From contig NZ_JAHYCB010000002.1 in the NCBI RefSeq assembly GCF_019430945.1, positions 310,001-374,000 on the forward strand: 64,000 bases of DNA, given 5' to 3'. The notes beneath the pieces were generated by a model. That model saw only the letters and a program-made list of their open reading frames with translations. It did not search any database and had not been told where the DNA came from. Position numbers and translations under genes: made by a program. Source of the stretch: Neorhizobium populisoli. GTDB lineage: Bacteria; Pseudomonadota; Alphaproteobacteria; Rhizobiales; Rhizobiaceae. The first letter of the stretch is position 1. Each line of letters begins with the position of its first letter. Positions 26,712-35,021 of the stretch are shown piece by piece.

Positions 26712-29642
26712 ATGGTATCGACCTATCTCACCTTCGATCTCGTCAACCGAGATATTCAGAAAAGCCTGAAGCAGGTCTCGAGCCAGACGACCGTGGCCAA
26801 CGACAGCAAATATTATCAGGACAACATCGGCAAGGTGAAGAGCGTCGACGAGTTCCTCGACAACTATCGCCTCTTCTCCTTCGCCATGAAGGCCCATGGC
26901 CTGGAGGACATGATCTACGCCAAGGCGTTCATGAAGCAGGTTCTGGAAAGCGACCTTTCCGACGACAACAGCTTCGCGAACCGCCTGACGGACGATCGCT
27001 ACAGCAATTTCGCATCCGCCTTCAATTTCGGCGCCGCGTCGGCCGATGCCGCCACTGCGCAGTCCAACGGCCAGATGGACAAGCTGCTCGACACCTATGA
27101 CCAGACGATTGCCGCGCAGAACGACGAGATCGAAGAGAGCAACCGCTACTTCAAGGTGATGTTCGGCCCACCCGGCCTGCTCAAGAACGTCGACCAGTTC
27201 CTTCAGAACGAAGACTTGCGCCAGTTCGTCTTCACGGCTTATGGCATCGACCAGAAGTATTTCGACTTCAACAAGCTCAAGGGCGTGTTGACCAGCGATC
27301 CGAACGACCCGAACAGCTACTACCAGCAGAACTATGGCAGTACGGTCGACGAATACACCACGGACCTGACCGAATATAACGAACTCGGTGAGCGCAAGAA
27401 GCTGCTCACCAACATCGGCACCCTGACGGATTCGGTCCAGCTCGGCCAGGAAAAGAAGACGGCGCTGACGCAGCAGAGGGACGCCAAGCAGGCGGATCTT
27501 GATGCTGGCAATGGCGACGCTGTCCAGCTCCAGAAGGATATCGATGCTCTCAACAAGACCATCCAGGATACGGACGACCTGATTACGAAGGATCAGGCCA
27601 GCCTTACGACCGCACAGACCCGTGTCGACGAGCTGAACGGCCGCCTGGTGCCGGTAGCCGACGCGGACGCGCGGATGGTGGAACTGGACAAGGGCCTGAG
27701 CGGCGGCGCGCAGACCGAGATCAACGACCTCAACGAGCGCCAGACGCTGTCCACCCAGATTCCGACCTATCAGCAGGCGATCGCCGCGGGGCAGGCCAAG
27801 AAGACGGAGCTGGAAAACAGTATCGCCGGCTGGCAGGCAGAGATCGATGCCGGCGGTGACGCATCCGTCCTGCAGCCGAAGATCGATGAAGCACAGGTGA
27901 GCCTCGACGACATCAACGATGCGCTGCCGACGACCCAGCAGGCTCTTGCCGATGCGCAGGCCCGCTATGACGTGCTGAACGCTCACCTGGTGTCACTCTC
28001 TCAGGCATCCACCCGCCTGAGGGAACTGCAGGCGAAGATGCAGCAGAAAACCAACGACATGTCTTATATCGGCGTCATGAAGTCGTTGATGACGGATTTC
28101 CAGTTCAATACCGATGGCACAGTTCCCGCCACCGGCGCCCTGACGGCGGATAAGATGCAGGAGATCACCAAGGGCTTCTTCAACAAGCAGACGAAGCTCA
28201 CGCATGCCGAGGCGATGTTCAACCAGGAATATTTCGAGAAGAAGGCCAAGACGGCCACGACCTTCAAGGACCTGACGGACGATCCGCGCATTCTTCAATA
28301 CCTGAAGACCGCCTTCAATCTCGACAAGGCAACGGTCGTCAAATCGACCATCGAAAGCATCCTGACGACCGACCTTACCGATCCCAACAACTACATCGTC
28401 AAATTCGGCAACAACAGTCCGGACTATCTGGCGCTCAACAAGGCCTTCAATTTCAATACGGATGGCACCGTCAAGGCCGGCGGCATCCAGGACTCGCTGC
28501 AGGTCAGTACCAGCCGCAACAACTATATGAGCCGCTGGGACGACAAGCAGGAAACCCAGCACACCAAGGACGTCAAGTTCTACAAGATCGATATCGCGCA
28601 GATCAAAACGCTCGATGAATTCCTCGGAACCGAAGCTCAGACGAGCTATGAGTTTGCACTGGAAGCGGTGGGCATCGATCCTTCCACCGTCTCGAAGATC
28701 ACCATCAAGAACGCCCTGAAAAGCGATCTTTCCGATCCGAACAGCTATATCTACAAGCTGAAGGACGAGCGCATCCTGTCGCTTGCCAAGCTCTTCAACT
28801 TCGGTACGGACGGCAAGGTCGCGACGCCGGTCCTGGCTCAGTCCAATTCGACGATCACCAACGTCGCCAAGGACTATATTCTTCGCCAGACCCGCTTCCT
28901 GAAAGGTGACGAACTGGACGCCGCCAAGAAAAAGGCGAGCGACGAGGCGAAATATTATACCGATACGATGCAGAAGATCGACACGCGCGATGCTCTGCTG
29001 AAAGATCGCAAGCTCATGGATATCCTGCTGACGTCAAAGGGCATCGACCCGAAGTCAGTCACCGACGATTTCCTGAAAAAGGCTTTCACCTCCGATATCA
29101 GCGACCCGACGAGCTTCATAAATACGCAGGCCGACAAGCGCTTCGCGCAGATCGTCGGCACCTTCAACTTCACCGAAAAGGGCGATATCGATCGCAGCGT
29201 CGGAAACCTGGCCCAGAACGGCGGCGAAGTCGCGGCGACCCAGGCCAATTACGTGCAGCAGCTTCTGGAAGCACAGGAGGGCGAGGAAAACAACGGTGTC
29301 CGCCTGGCGCTTTATTTCCAGCGCATGGCCGACACGATCACCGACCCCTATGTCATCCTCGGTGACGAGGCGCTGATGGAGTTCTTCCGCGTCACTTACC
29401 AGCTGCCAAGCGAAATCGGCAACATGGACGTCGACCAGCAGGCCAAGCTGGTGAAGAAGAAGCTCAATCTGGAAGAACTGGCGGATCCGGAAAAGCTGAA
29501 GAAGCTGATCCAGCGCTTCACCATCATGTACGACATCGAGAATGCAACGGTGAACTCACCGGCGCTGGACATCATGAACAGCAACGGCGGCGGCGTCAGC
29601 GCCGATACGCTCTGGGCGTTGTCGCAGCTCAAGGTCGGCTAA
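26712..29642 (+). CDS. large DUF1217 repeat protein (flagellar-associated family)
   Basis: A 976-residue protein with no signal peptide or membrane segment. About six units of the DUF1217 fold are visible: residues about 33-108, 145-225, 502-583, 620-700, 745-825 and 864-970. Each has a Y-Y/F helix, an AxGID-type turn and a S/T-D-xx-D-P-N-S-Y element, and ends in an AFNFG/FNF motif. Between units 2 and 3 lies a long coiled coil (about residues 217-452) with repeated QxxI and LDxxxxxLxx patterns. DUF1217 proteins occur in or near rhizobial flagellar clusters, but no flagellar gene lies nearby. ATG 26712 is weakly supported by its ribosome site; the frame is open 13 residues further. Confidence 0.8.
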   Translation: MVSTYLTFDLVNRDIQKSLKQVSSQTTVANDSKYYQDNIGKVKSVDEFLDNYRLFSFAMKAHGLEDMIYAKAFMKQVLESDLSDDNSFANRLTDDRYSNFASAFNFGAASADAATAQSNGQMDKLLDTYDQTIAAQNDEIEESNRYFKVMFGPPGLLKNVDQFLQNEDLRQFVFTAYGIDQKYFDFNKLKGVLTSDPNDPNSYYQQNYGSTVDEYTTDLTEYNELGERKKLLTNIGTLTDSVQLGQEKKTALTQQRDAKQADLDAGNGDAVQLQKDIDALNKTIQDTDDLITKDQASLTTAQTRVDELNGRLVPVADADARMVELDKGLSGGAQTEINDLNERQTLSTQIPTYQQAIAAGQAKKTELENSIAGWQAEIDAGGDASVLQPKIDEAQVSLDDINDALPTTQQALADAQARYDVLNAHLVSLSQASTRLRELQAKMQQKTNDMSYIGVMKSLMTDFQFNTDGTVPATGALTADKMQEITKGFFNKQTKLTHAEAMFNQEYFEKKAKTATTFKDLTDDPRILQYLKTAFNLDKATVVKSTIESILTTDLTDPNNYIVKFGNNSPDYLALNKAFNFNTDGTVKAGGIQDSLQVSTSRNNYMSRWDDKQETQHTKDVKFYKIDIAQIKTLDEFLGTEAQTSYEFALEAVGIDPSTVSKITIKNALKSDLSDPNSYIYKLKDERILSLAKLFNFGTDGKVATPVLAQSNSTITNVAKDYILRQTRFLKGDELDAAKKKASDEAKYYTDTMQKIDTRDALLKDRKLMDILLTSKGIDPKSVTDDFLKKAFTSDISDPTSFINTQADKRFAQIVGTFNFTEKGDIDRSVGNLAQNGGEVAATQANYVQQLLEAQEGEENNGVRLALYFQRMADTITDPYVILGDEALMEFFRVTYQLPSEIGNMDVDQQAKLVKKKLNLEELADPEKLKKLIQRFTIMYDIENATVNSPALDIMNSNGGGVSADTLWALSQLKVG

Positions 29643-29667
29643 GCCCAAGGTTCGTTTGGGGGCCGCC

Positions 29668-30048
29668 TCAGGTGTCGTCGGCTTTGCCGAGCGGCTGGAA
29701 ATTGGGGTCCGTATTGGCAACCAGCCAGTCGAGATCGGCGCTCATGGCGTTACGGCTTGCCTCCTCCATGCGCCGGTAGCGCGACAGAAGCTCCCGCCCG
29801 AATTCCGTCAGGCCCGCGCCGCCGCCGCTTTTTCCCCCGTGGCGGGTGAAGATCGACGGTTCGCGGAACATCCGGTTGATCTCGTCTGCCAGCAGCCAGG
29901 CGCGGCGATAGGACATGCCGATCGCCGCCCCGCCCGCCCGGATCGAGCCGTGTTCGGCGATCAGCTCCAGAAGCTGCGCCTTGCCGGGGCCGAGGCGCAC
30001 GCCGTTGTCGAGATCAATGCGGATCGTCGTGCGGGGAGATTGGCTCAT
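29668..30048 (-). CDS. ModE-like winged-helix regulator (stand-alone)
   Basis: A 126-residue single-domain DNA-binding protein of the ModE N-terminal/LysR-type winged-helix group. The helix-turn-helix (KAQLLELIAEHGSIRAGGAAIGMSYRRAWLLADEIN) and the wing with HGGKSGGGAGLTEFG match the ModE pattern. The molybdate-binding MOP domain of full ModE is missing, so its ligand is unknown or it may not bind one. The ATG at 30048 overlaps the stop of the upstream FAD-linked dehydrogenase by one base (TGATG), implying translational coupling. In rhizobia such genes are often linked to molybdenum or oxidoreductase genes; the pairing here is unusual. Confidence 0.8.
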   Translation of the reverse strand: MSQSPRTTIRIDLDNGVRLGPGKAQLLELIAEHGSIRAGGAAIGMSYRRAWLLADEINRMFREPSIFTRHGGKSGGGAGLTEFGRELLSRYRRMEEASRNAMSADLDWLVANTDPNFQPLGKADDT

Positions 30049-31505
30049 CAGAGGCCCGCTCCAGGGATCGCCACCACCTTGCCGGGGTTCATGATTCCGG
30101 CCGGATCGAAGGCCTGCTTGATGCGACGCATCAGGTCCATTTCGATCGGCGTGCGGATATCCGCCAGCTCGTCGCGCTTCAATTGGCCGATGCCGTGTTC
30201 GGCGGAAATCGAACCGCCGAAGGAGATCGCCAGCGGATGGACGATCGCGTTGACCTCCCTCCAGCGGGCGAGATAGGCCGCCTTGTCGGCCCCCATATCG
30301 GCAGTGACCGGCTGGGAAATGTTGTAGTGGATATTGCCGTCGCCCAGATGGCCGAAGGCGCAGATGCGGGCGCCGGGGATCGCTTCCAATACCGCCTTGT
30401 CGGCCGCCGCCATGAAGGCCGGCACCTTGGAGACGGGCACGGAAATATCGTGCTTGATCGAGCCGCCTTCCGGCTTCTGCGCATCCGACATGCTTTCGCG
30501 CATGTTCCACAATGCCCGCTGCTGCTGCAGGGAAGAGGCAATCACTGCATCCTGGATCAGGCCGTTTTCGAAACCCTGCTCCAAAAGCGACTGGATCATC
30601 GCCTCGGCCGTCTCTGCGGAATCTGACGTGGAGATGTCGATCAGCGTGTACCAGGCATGCGGCCCTTCCAGCGGATCGCGAACGCCGTCCGTATGACGCA
30701 CGGTGAATTCGACGCCGATGCGCGGCATCAGTTCGAAGCCAGTCAGCGCTGTGCCGCAGAGATTGGATGCCAATTCGAACAGCTTCAGCGCATCCTCGGT
30801 CGAATTCAGCCCCGCCATCGCCACCTGGTGGCCGACCGGCTGCGGGAAAAGTTTCAGCACCGCGCCGGTAATGATGCCGAGGGTGCCTTCCGCGCCGATG
30901 AACAGGTCGCGCAGGTCGTAACCGGTATTGTCCTTCTTGAGACGGCGCAGGCCATCCCAGATTTCTCCCGTCGGCAGCACGACTTCAAGACCGAGGCAGA
31001 GCTGGCGCATGTTTCCGTAGGCCAGCACAGCGGTGCCGCCGGCATTGGTGGAAAGATTGCCACCGATGCGGCAGGAGCCTTCCGAGCCGAGCGACAGCGG
31101 GAAGAGCCGGTTTACTGCTTCCGCCGCCTTGTGGACGTCGGCCAGGATCGCGCCGCCATCCGCCACCAGAACATTGGCGACCGGGTCGACATCGCGGATG
31201 CGGTTCATGCGTTCCAGCGACAGGATGATATCATGGCCGCCGGTGCGCGGTGTCTGGCCGCCCACCATGCCGGTATTGCCCGTCTGCGGCACGATCGGCG
31301 TGCCGGTCTCGCTGGCAAGCTTCATGATCGCCGCGACTTCCGCCGTCGAACCCGGCTTCAGGAGCATGGGGGAGGAGCCCTTGTAGAGCCCGCGACCTTC
31401 CACCAGATGCGGCGCGAGATCCTTCGGGTCCGTCAAGACGTGATTGGCGCCGACGATCGCCGCGAAACGATCGAGAAGTTCGGGTTTCGGTCCGGAAATA
31501 TCCAT
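30048..31505 (-). CDS. FAD-linked 2-hydroxyacid dehydrogenase (GlcD/D-2HGDH-like)
   Basis: A 485-residue flavoprotein of the FAD-binding oxidase type, with the PP-loop (TGNTGMVGGQTPR) and GNLSTNAGGTAVLAYGNMRQLCLGLE for FAD, then GAEGTLGIITGAVLKL, and the C-terminal catalytic-domain elements HLGDGNIHYN and SAEHGIGQLKR. It would oxidise a D-2-hydroxyacid such as glycolate, D-lactate or D-2-hydroxyglutarate; the exact substrate is not readable. The single polypeptide, without adjacent glcE/glcF, fits the D-2-hydroxyglutarate or D-lactate type better than the three-subunit glycolate oxidase. It lies 30 bases downstream of the Sua5 gene and overlaps the ModE-like regulator. Confidence 0.88.
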   Translation of the reverse strand: MDISGPKPELLDRFAAIVGANHVLTDPKDLAPHLVEGRGLYKGSSPMLLKPGSTAEVAAIMKLASETGTPIVPQTGNTGMVGGQTPRTGGHDIILSLERMNRIRDVDPVANVLVADGGAILADVHKAAEAVNRLFPLSLGSEGSCRIGGNLSTNAGGTAVLAYGNMRQLCLGLEVVLPTGEIWDGLRRLKKDNTGYDLRDLFIGAEGTLGIITGAVLKLFPQPVGHQVAMAGLNSTEDALKLFELASNLCGTALTGFELMPRIGVEFTVRHTDGVRDPLEGPHAWYTLIDISTSDSAETAEAMIQSLLEQGFENGLIQDAVIASSLQQQRALWNMRESMSDAQKPEGGSIKHDISVPVSKVPAFMAAADKAVLEAIPGARICAFGHLGDGNIHYNISQPVTADMGADKAAYLARWREVNAIVHPLAISFGGSISAEHGIGQLKRDELADIRTPIEMDLMRRIKQAFDPAGIMNPGKVVAIPGAGL

Positions 31506-31535
31506 CGGCGTTTCCTTCTTTATGGTTTGTCCCGG

Positions 31536-32513
31536 CTATTCCCGCGGCGCTGCGGCGCGGGCCAGCCGGTCGTTGATCGCCTCGCCGAGCCCGTGATCGG
31601 GTATCGGGGAGACGGCAATACGGGTAGCACCGGTGGCATCGGCGCGCTTCAGGTAATCGAACAGGTTCGAGGCCGCTTCCGCAAGGTCTCCAGAGGGGCT
31701 GAGGTCGAAAACTGCTGCAGAATGTTCGATCCCCTTCGGGGATCTCGAACCGAAATTGATCAGCGCCTCGCCGGCCTCGATGTGATCGGCGTTGAGACGC
31801 ACCGCTGCACCCGGCGCATAATGCGAGGCAAGCATGCCCGGCGCCTCGATGATTGCCGCCGGACCTTCCGGTCGGATGACCGTCAGCCCTGTCGCCTTCT
31901 CGATTTCCTCCGCCGCCACGCCGCCCGGCCGCAGGAGACGGATCGCGCCGTCCTCGACGCGAACGATAGTGGACTCGACCCCGACCGGAGCCGAGCCGCC
32001 GTCGAGGATCAGTTTCAGCTTTTCGCCAAGATCGTCGGCGACATGTTGCGCGCTGGTCGGGCTGACCTTGCCGGATGTATTGGCGCTCGGCGCCGCCAGC
32101 GGCTTGCCAAAGGCGCGGATAAGCTCCGACGCAAAACCTTTGGGCAGCCGGATGCCGACCGTATCGAGCCCGGCTGTCGCCAGTGAGTGGATACCGCTCT
32201 CGGCCTTCAGCGGCAGGATGATCGTCAGCGGTCCGGGCCAGAAGAGTTCCGCGAGTTTCCGCGAAATCGGATCGAAGACCGCATAATGCTCCGCCATCTC
32301 AAGGTCGGCCATATGGCAGATCAGCGGATTGAAGCGCGGCCGTCCCTTGGTCTCATAGATGCGGGTGATTGCCACCGGGTTCGTCGCATCCGCCGCCAGC
32401 CCATAGACCGTCTCGGTCGGAATCGCGATCGGAAACCCCTCGCCAAGCACGTCGGACGCGCGGCGCAGGGCAATATCGTGATCGCGGGTGATGTCGATGA
32501 TGGTGGCGGTCAT
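31536..32513 (-). CDS. L-threonylcarbamoyladenylate synthase (Sua5/YrdC type)
   Basis: A 325-residue protein with an N-terminal YrdC domain (PTETVYGLAADATNP, KGRPRFNPLICHMAD, LFWPGPLTIILP, SANTSGKVSPTSAQHV, VGVESTIVRVEDG) and a C-terminal Sua5 extension. It makes threonylcarbamoyl-AMP from threonine, bicarbonate and ATP, the first step to the t6A modification at position 37 of ANN-decoding tRNAs. Length is right for the two-domain Sua5 form. It lies 30 bases upstream of the FAD-linked dehydrogenase on the same strand, so co-transcription is likely although the functions are not linked. Confidence 0.94.
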   Translation of the reverse strand: MTATIIDITRDHDIALRRASDVLGEGFPIAIPTETVYGLAADATNPVAITRIYETKGRPRFNPLICHMADLEMAEHYAVFDPISRKLAELFWPGPLTIILPLKAESGIHSLATAGLDTVGIRLPKGFASELIRAFGKPLAAPSANTSGKVSPTSAQHVADDLGEKLKLILDGGSAPVGVESTIVRVEDGAIRLLRPGGVAAEEIEKATGLTVIRPEGPAAIIEAPGMLASHYAPGAAVRLNADHIEAGEALINFGSRSPKGIEHSAAVFDLSPSGDLAEAASNLFDYLKRADATGATRIAVSPIPDHGLGEAINDRLARAAAPRE

Positions 32514-32546
32514 GTCGGTCAGTCCATAACGCGGACGGACCCGTCT

Positions 32547-33203
32547 TCAAAGCTTTTTGATGATCTCGCGCAGCGTATCGTTCGAGGCGCCGAGCAGCAG
32601 CACGTTCTTGATCGCTTCCAAAGGATCGCTGGTCTGGAACAGCAGGCCGTTCTTGCGCAGCGACCGGTTGATCTTGAGCGGTTCGCCTTTTTCGCGTTCC
32701 ACGGCAACGGCGAAATACATGCGCGAATAATTGGCGCTGATCCGCTCGAAGAACTTTTCGTCCTCGCCGATCTCGGAAAAGAAGTTGGCGATATAGAAGG
32801 ACCAGCTGACCGGAATACGCTTGCCGATCATGCTTTTCGCCGCCGTCACATGACAGTAGCCGAGATGCGGCCGCTCATCGAGCGTCTTGTGGAAGACGAT
32901 TTTCGGAAACTGGATCGACCGGTGGAAGGAATTGATCCGCTCGTGGCTCTTTTCCCCGGCCGCTTCCAGCCGCTTGCCGGTGCGCTCGGCAACTTCATTA
33001 TGGGTAAGGTAACGGCGCTCTTCCGGAAGCCAGACCGGACTGTAACGGGCGATGCGCCCGGTGCGCAGGAATTCAGAATGGGCGGCGAGCTTGGACACCA
33101 CCGGTGCCGGAGGCTTCGGCGGCGGGGTCTCGAAATAGCGGATCTTTGCCTTTTCCTGCACGGCAGCTGCGCTCCCATGGATGGCGCGAGTATGAGATTT
33201 CAT
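32547..33203 (-). CDS. DUF6656-like hypothetical protein
   Basis: A 218-residue protein, probably cytoplasmic, without signal peptide or membrane segment. Notable is the conserved-looking block RYLTHNEVAERTGKRLEAAGEKSHERINSFHRSIQFPKIVFHKTLDERPHLGYCHVTAAKSMIGKRIPVSWSFYIANFF. From memory this resembles the rhizobial DUF6656 family; no function is known. The N terminus is proline-rich (PPPKPPAP). It starts divergently from the riboswitch/Rieske gene, so both share the 450-base region between them. The gene ends 33 bases before the Sua5 start and may belong to that transcript. Confidence 0.6.
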   Translation of the reverse strand: MKSHTRAIHGSAAAVQEKAKIRYFETPPPKPPAPVVSKLAAHSEFLRTGRIARYSPVWLPEERRYLTHNEVAERTGKRLEAAGEKSHERINSFHRSIQFPKIVFHKTLDERPHLGYCHVTAAKSMIGKRIPVSWSFYIANFFSEIGEDEKFFERISANYSRMYFAVAVEREKGEPLKINRSLRKNGLLFQTSDPLEAIKNVLLLGASNDTLREIIKKL

Positions 33204-33285
33204 CCCTTAATGAATGGTTTCCCTTTTGCGAGGCTGGAGGCTTGTTCACGCGTCGTTGAACTCCCGTCGCCATTGCGGCTTCCGA

Positions 33286-33309
33286 TGTCGCAATGTCGCC
33301 TATGCGACA
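33286..33309. promoter_or_regulatory. TGTCGC repeats, possible operator
   Basis: TGTCGC appears at 33286 and 33294, and GCGACA at 33304; the last two form a 6-4-6 inverted repeat. The cluster lies just upstream of the riboswitch and in the divergent promoter area, so it may bind a transcription factor acting on one or both genes. Confidence 0.35.
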
Positions 33310-33334
33310 CGCCGGGCGGATGATTATATCCTCT

Positions 33335-33545
33335 TCAAGCTCAAGGTGCCGCCCTGCTAGGGAGGGTGGAGAATTGGGAAGCCGGCGAGGGCCTCAAAAC
33401 CTTTATCCGGCGCTGCCCCCGCAACGGTGGTGGAGTTCAAAGGTCTGGCGAATGCCACTGGGAAAGAGCCGCAAAGGCCGCCCGGGAAGGTGCCGGATCG
33501 GTTCCCGCAAGGGAACGGCTCCTCAGCCCGGAAACCAGCCTTGGG
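33335..33545 (+). promoter_or_regulatory. cobalamin (B12) riboswitch
   Basis: The conserved B12-aptamer landmarks occur in order on the plus strand: GGTGCC at 33345, AATTGGGAAGCCGG at about 33372, the B12-box-like GCTGCCCCCGCAACGGT at 33412, GCCACTGGG at 33454, GGGAAGG at 33484 and AGCCCGGAAACCAGCC near 33525. A GTTCCC-GCAA-GGGAAC hairpin at 33500 sits inside. Adenosylcobalamin or related corrinoids bind this fold and usually turn off the downstream gene. It directly precedes the Rieske oxygenase gene at 33655, with about 110 bases between. The assignment is strong; the direction of control is the family norm, not read from this sequence. Confidence 0.93.
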
Positions 33546-33654
33546 ACATATGTTTGACCGATCGCGGCGGGCGTTCGGGGCAGGGAAGCAGGCGGGCGAA
33601 ATCCGTCCATGCTTTTCCGTGTCCTTCCCGCGGAGATTTTCGACGAGGAAGGCA

Positions 33655-34902
33655 ATGATGGAATTCCGCAACCAGGTCCTGCGACAGCTCAAGAACCGCC
33701 GCGAAGGCTTCAGCCTCGAACAGCCGTTCTATACCGATCCCGAATATTTCAAGCTCGACATGCAGATGATCTGGTATCGCGACTGGCTGTTCGTCGGCCA
33801 CGATTGCGAACTGCCGAAGAAGGGCGCCTATTTCACCCTGCAGATCAGCGACTATCCGGTCGTCGTCGTGCGCGGCAAGGACGACCAGATCCGCGCGCTG
33901 CACAATACCTGTCGCCATCGCGGCAGCCGCGTCTGCACCAAGGAACACGGTTCTGCGGTCCGTCTCGTCTGTCCCTATCACCAGTGGACCTACGAGCTCG
34001 ACGGCTCGCTGCTCGTCGGCCGCCAGATGGGCGCCGATTTCGACAAGAGCCAGTTCGGCATGAAGAAGGTCCATTGCGAAAGCGTCGGTGGCTATATCTT
34101 CATCTGCCTCGCCAACGAAGCGCCGGATTTCGCGCCGGTGCGCGCCGCGATCGAGCCCTATATGAAGCCGCATCGCCTGTCGGAGGCCAAGGTCGCCCAC
34201 CAGTCGACGATCATCGAAAAGGGCAACTGGAAGCTCGTCTGGGAAAACAACCGCGAATGCTACCACTGCGCCGGCAACCATCCGGAGCTTTGCCGCACCT
34301 TCCCGGAAGCCCCGAGCGTCACCGGCGTTGCCGGCGCGATCGACGATCCCGTCATTCTCGAACACTGGCAGCGCTGCGAGGCGGCCAATTTGCCGAGCGA
34401 GTTCAACATGTCGCCGGACGGCCAGTTCCGTGTGGCTCGCATGCCGCTGATCGAAGGCGCCGAAAGCTACACCATGTCCGGCCGCAATGCGGTGTCGCGG
34501 AAACTTTCGGACGACGTGACGATCGATGGCATCGGCACCATGCTGCTCTTCCATTACCCGACCACCTGGAACCACATGCTCGGCGACCACGCGATTTCCT
34601 TTCGCGTCACGCCGATCGGTCCGGAAGAAACGGCCGTCACCACCAAATGGCTGGTTCACAAGGATGCGGTCGAGGGCGTCGATTACAATCTCGAAGAACT
34701 GACCCACGTCTGGAACATGACCAACGACCAGGACCGCCAGATCGTCGAGGAAAACGCTTTCGGCATCCGCTCGCCGGCCTATGAGCCCGGCCCCTATTCG
34801 GCAATGCATGAAGGCGGCGTCATGCAGTTCGTCGAGTGGTATTCGAACTTCATGGTCGGCCGTCTCCAGGGCGAACAGGCCAAGCTTTCCGTGGTCGCCT
34901 GA
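33655..34902 (+). CDS. Rieske-type oxygenase alpha subunit, GbcA/Stc2-like (glycine betaine or stachydrine demethylase)
   Basis: A 415-residue Rieske non-heme iron oxygenase. The [2Fe-2S] Rieske motif is CRHRGSRVC... with CPYHQW (Cys-x-His, then Cys-x-x-His, residues about 86-110), and the mononuclear iron motif is NNRECYHCAGNHPELC (about 200-215) with an Asp near the C terminus (NDQDRQIVEEN). The ECYHCAGNHPELCRTF block fits the GbcA/Stc2 branch, which removes methyl groups from glycine betaine or stachydrine with O2 and a reductase; carnitine or another quaternary amine is possible. No reductase (gbcB-like) gene is adjacent. The start is MM at 33655 (or 33658) behind GAGGAAGG. The gene is preceded by a cobalamin riboswitch and ends near a hairpin. 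Confidence 0.88.
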   Translation: MMEFRNQVLRQLKNRREGFSLEQPFYTDPEYFKLDMQMIWYRDWLFVGHDCELPKKGAYFTLQISDYPVVVVRGKDDQIRALHNTCRHRGSRVCTKEHGSAVRLVCPYHQWTYELDGSLLVGRQMGADFDKSQFGMKKVHCESVGGYIFICLANEAPDFAPVRAAIEPYMKPHRLSEAKVAHQSTIIEKGNWKLVWENNRECYHCAGNHPELCRTFPEAPSVTGVAGAIDDPVILEHWQRCEAANLPSEFNMSPDGQFRVARMPLIEGAESYTMSGRNAVSRKLSDDVTIDGIGTMLLFHYPTTWNHMLGDHAISFRVTPIGPEETAVTTKWLVHKDAVEGVDYNLEELTHVWNMTNDQDRQIVEENAFGIRSPAYEPGPYSAMHEGGVMQFVEWYSNFMVGRLQGEQAKLSVVA

Positions 34903-34919
34903 TCCGGTTCACATCCTCC

Positions 34920-34951
34920 GACCCGGTCGCTTATTCGTGATCGACCGGGTC
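34920..34951 (+). terminator. hairpin after the Rieske oxygenase gene
   Basis: A perfect 10-base stem GACCCGGTCG / CGACCGGGTC with a 12-base loop begins 17 bases past the stop. There is no T-tract, so it is probably a weak or partly factor-dependent terminator. Confidence 0.5.
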
Positions 34952-35021
34952 TGGAAAAGACGGAACTAAGCCTCCCTTACCATGTTGTTTTCTCGACAGA
35001 ACAAGAAGAGGAAACATCAGG

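Larger units (their letters stand above)
33204..33654. other. 451-bp leader region: promoters and cobalamin riboswitch
   Basis: This divergent gap holds the promoter side of the DUF6656-like gene, the TGTCGC repeat near 33286, and then the cobalamin riboswitch. Between the riboswitch end and the Rieske start codon lie about 110 bases that should include the expression platform. No protein-coding gene is seen here. Confidence 0.7.
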
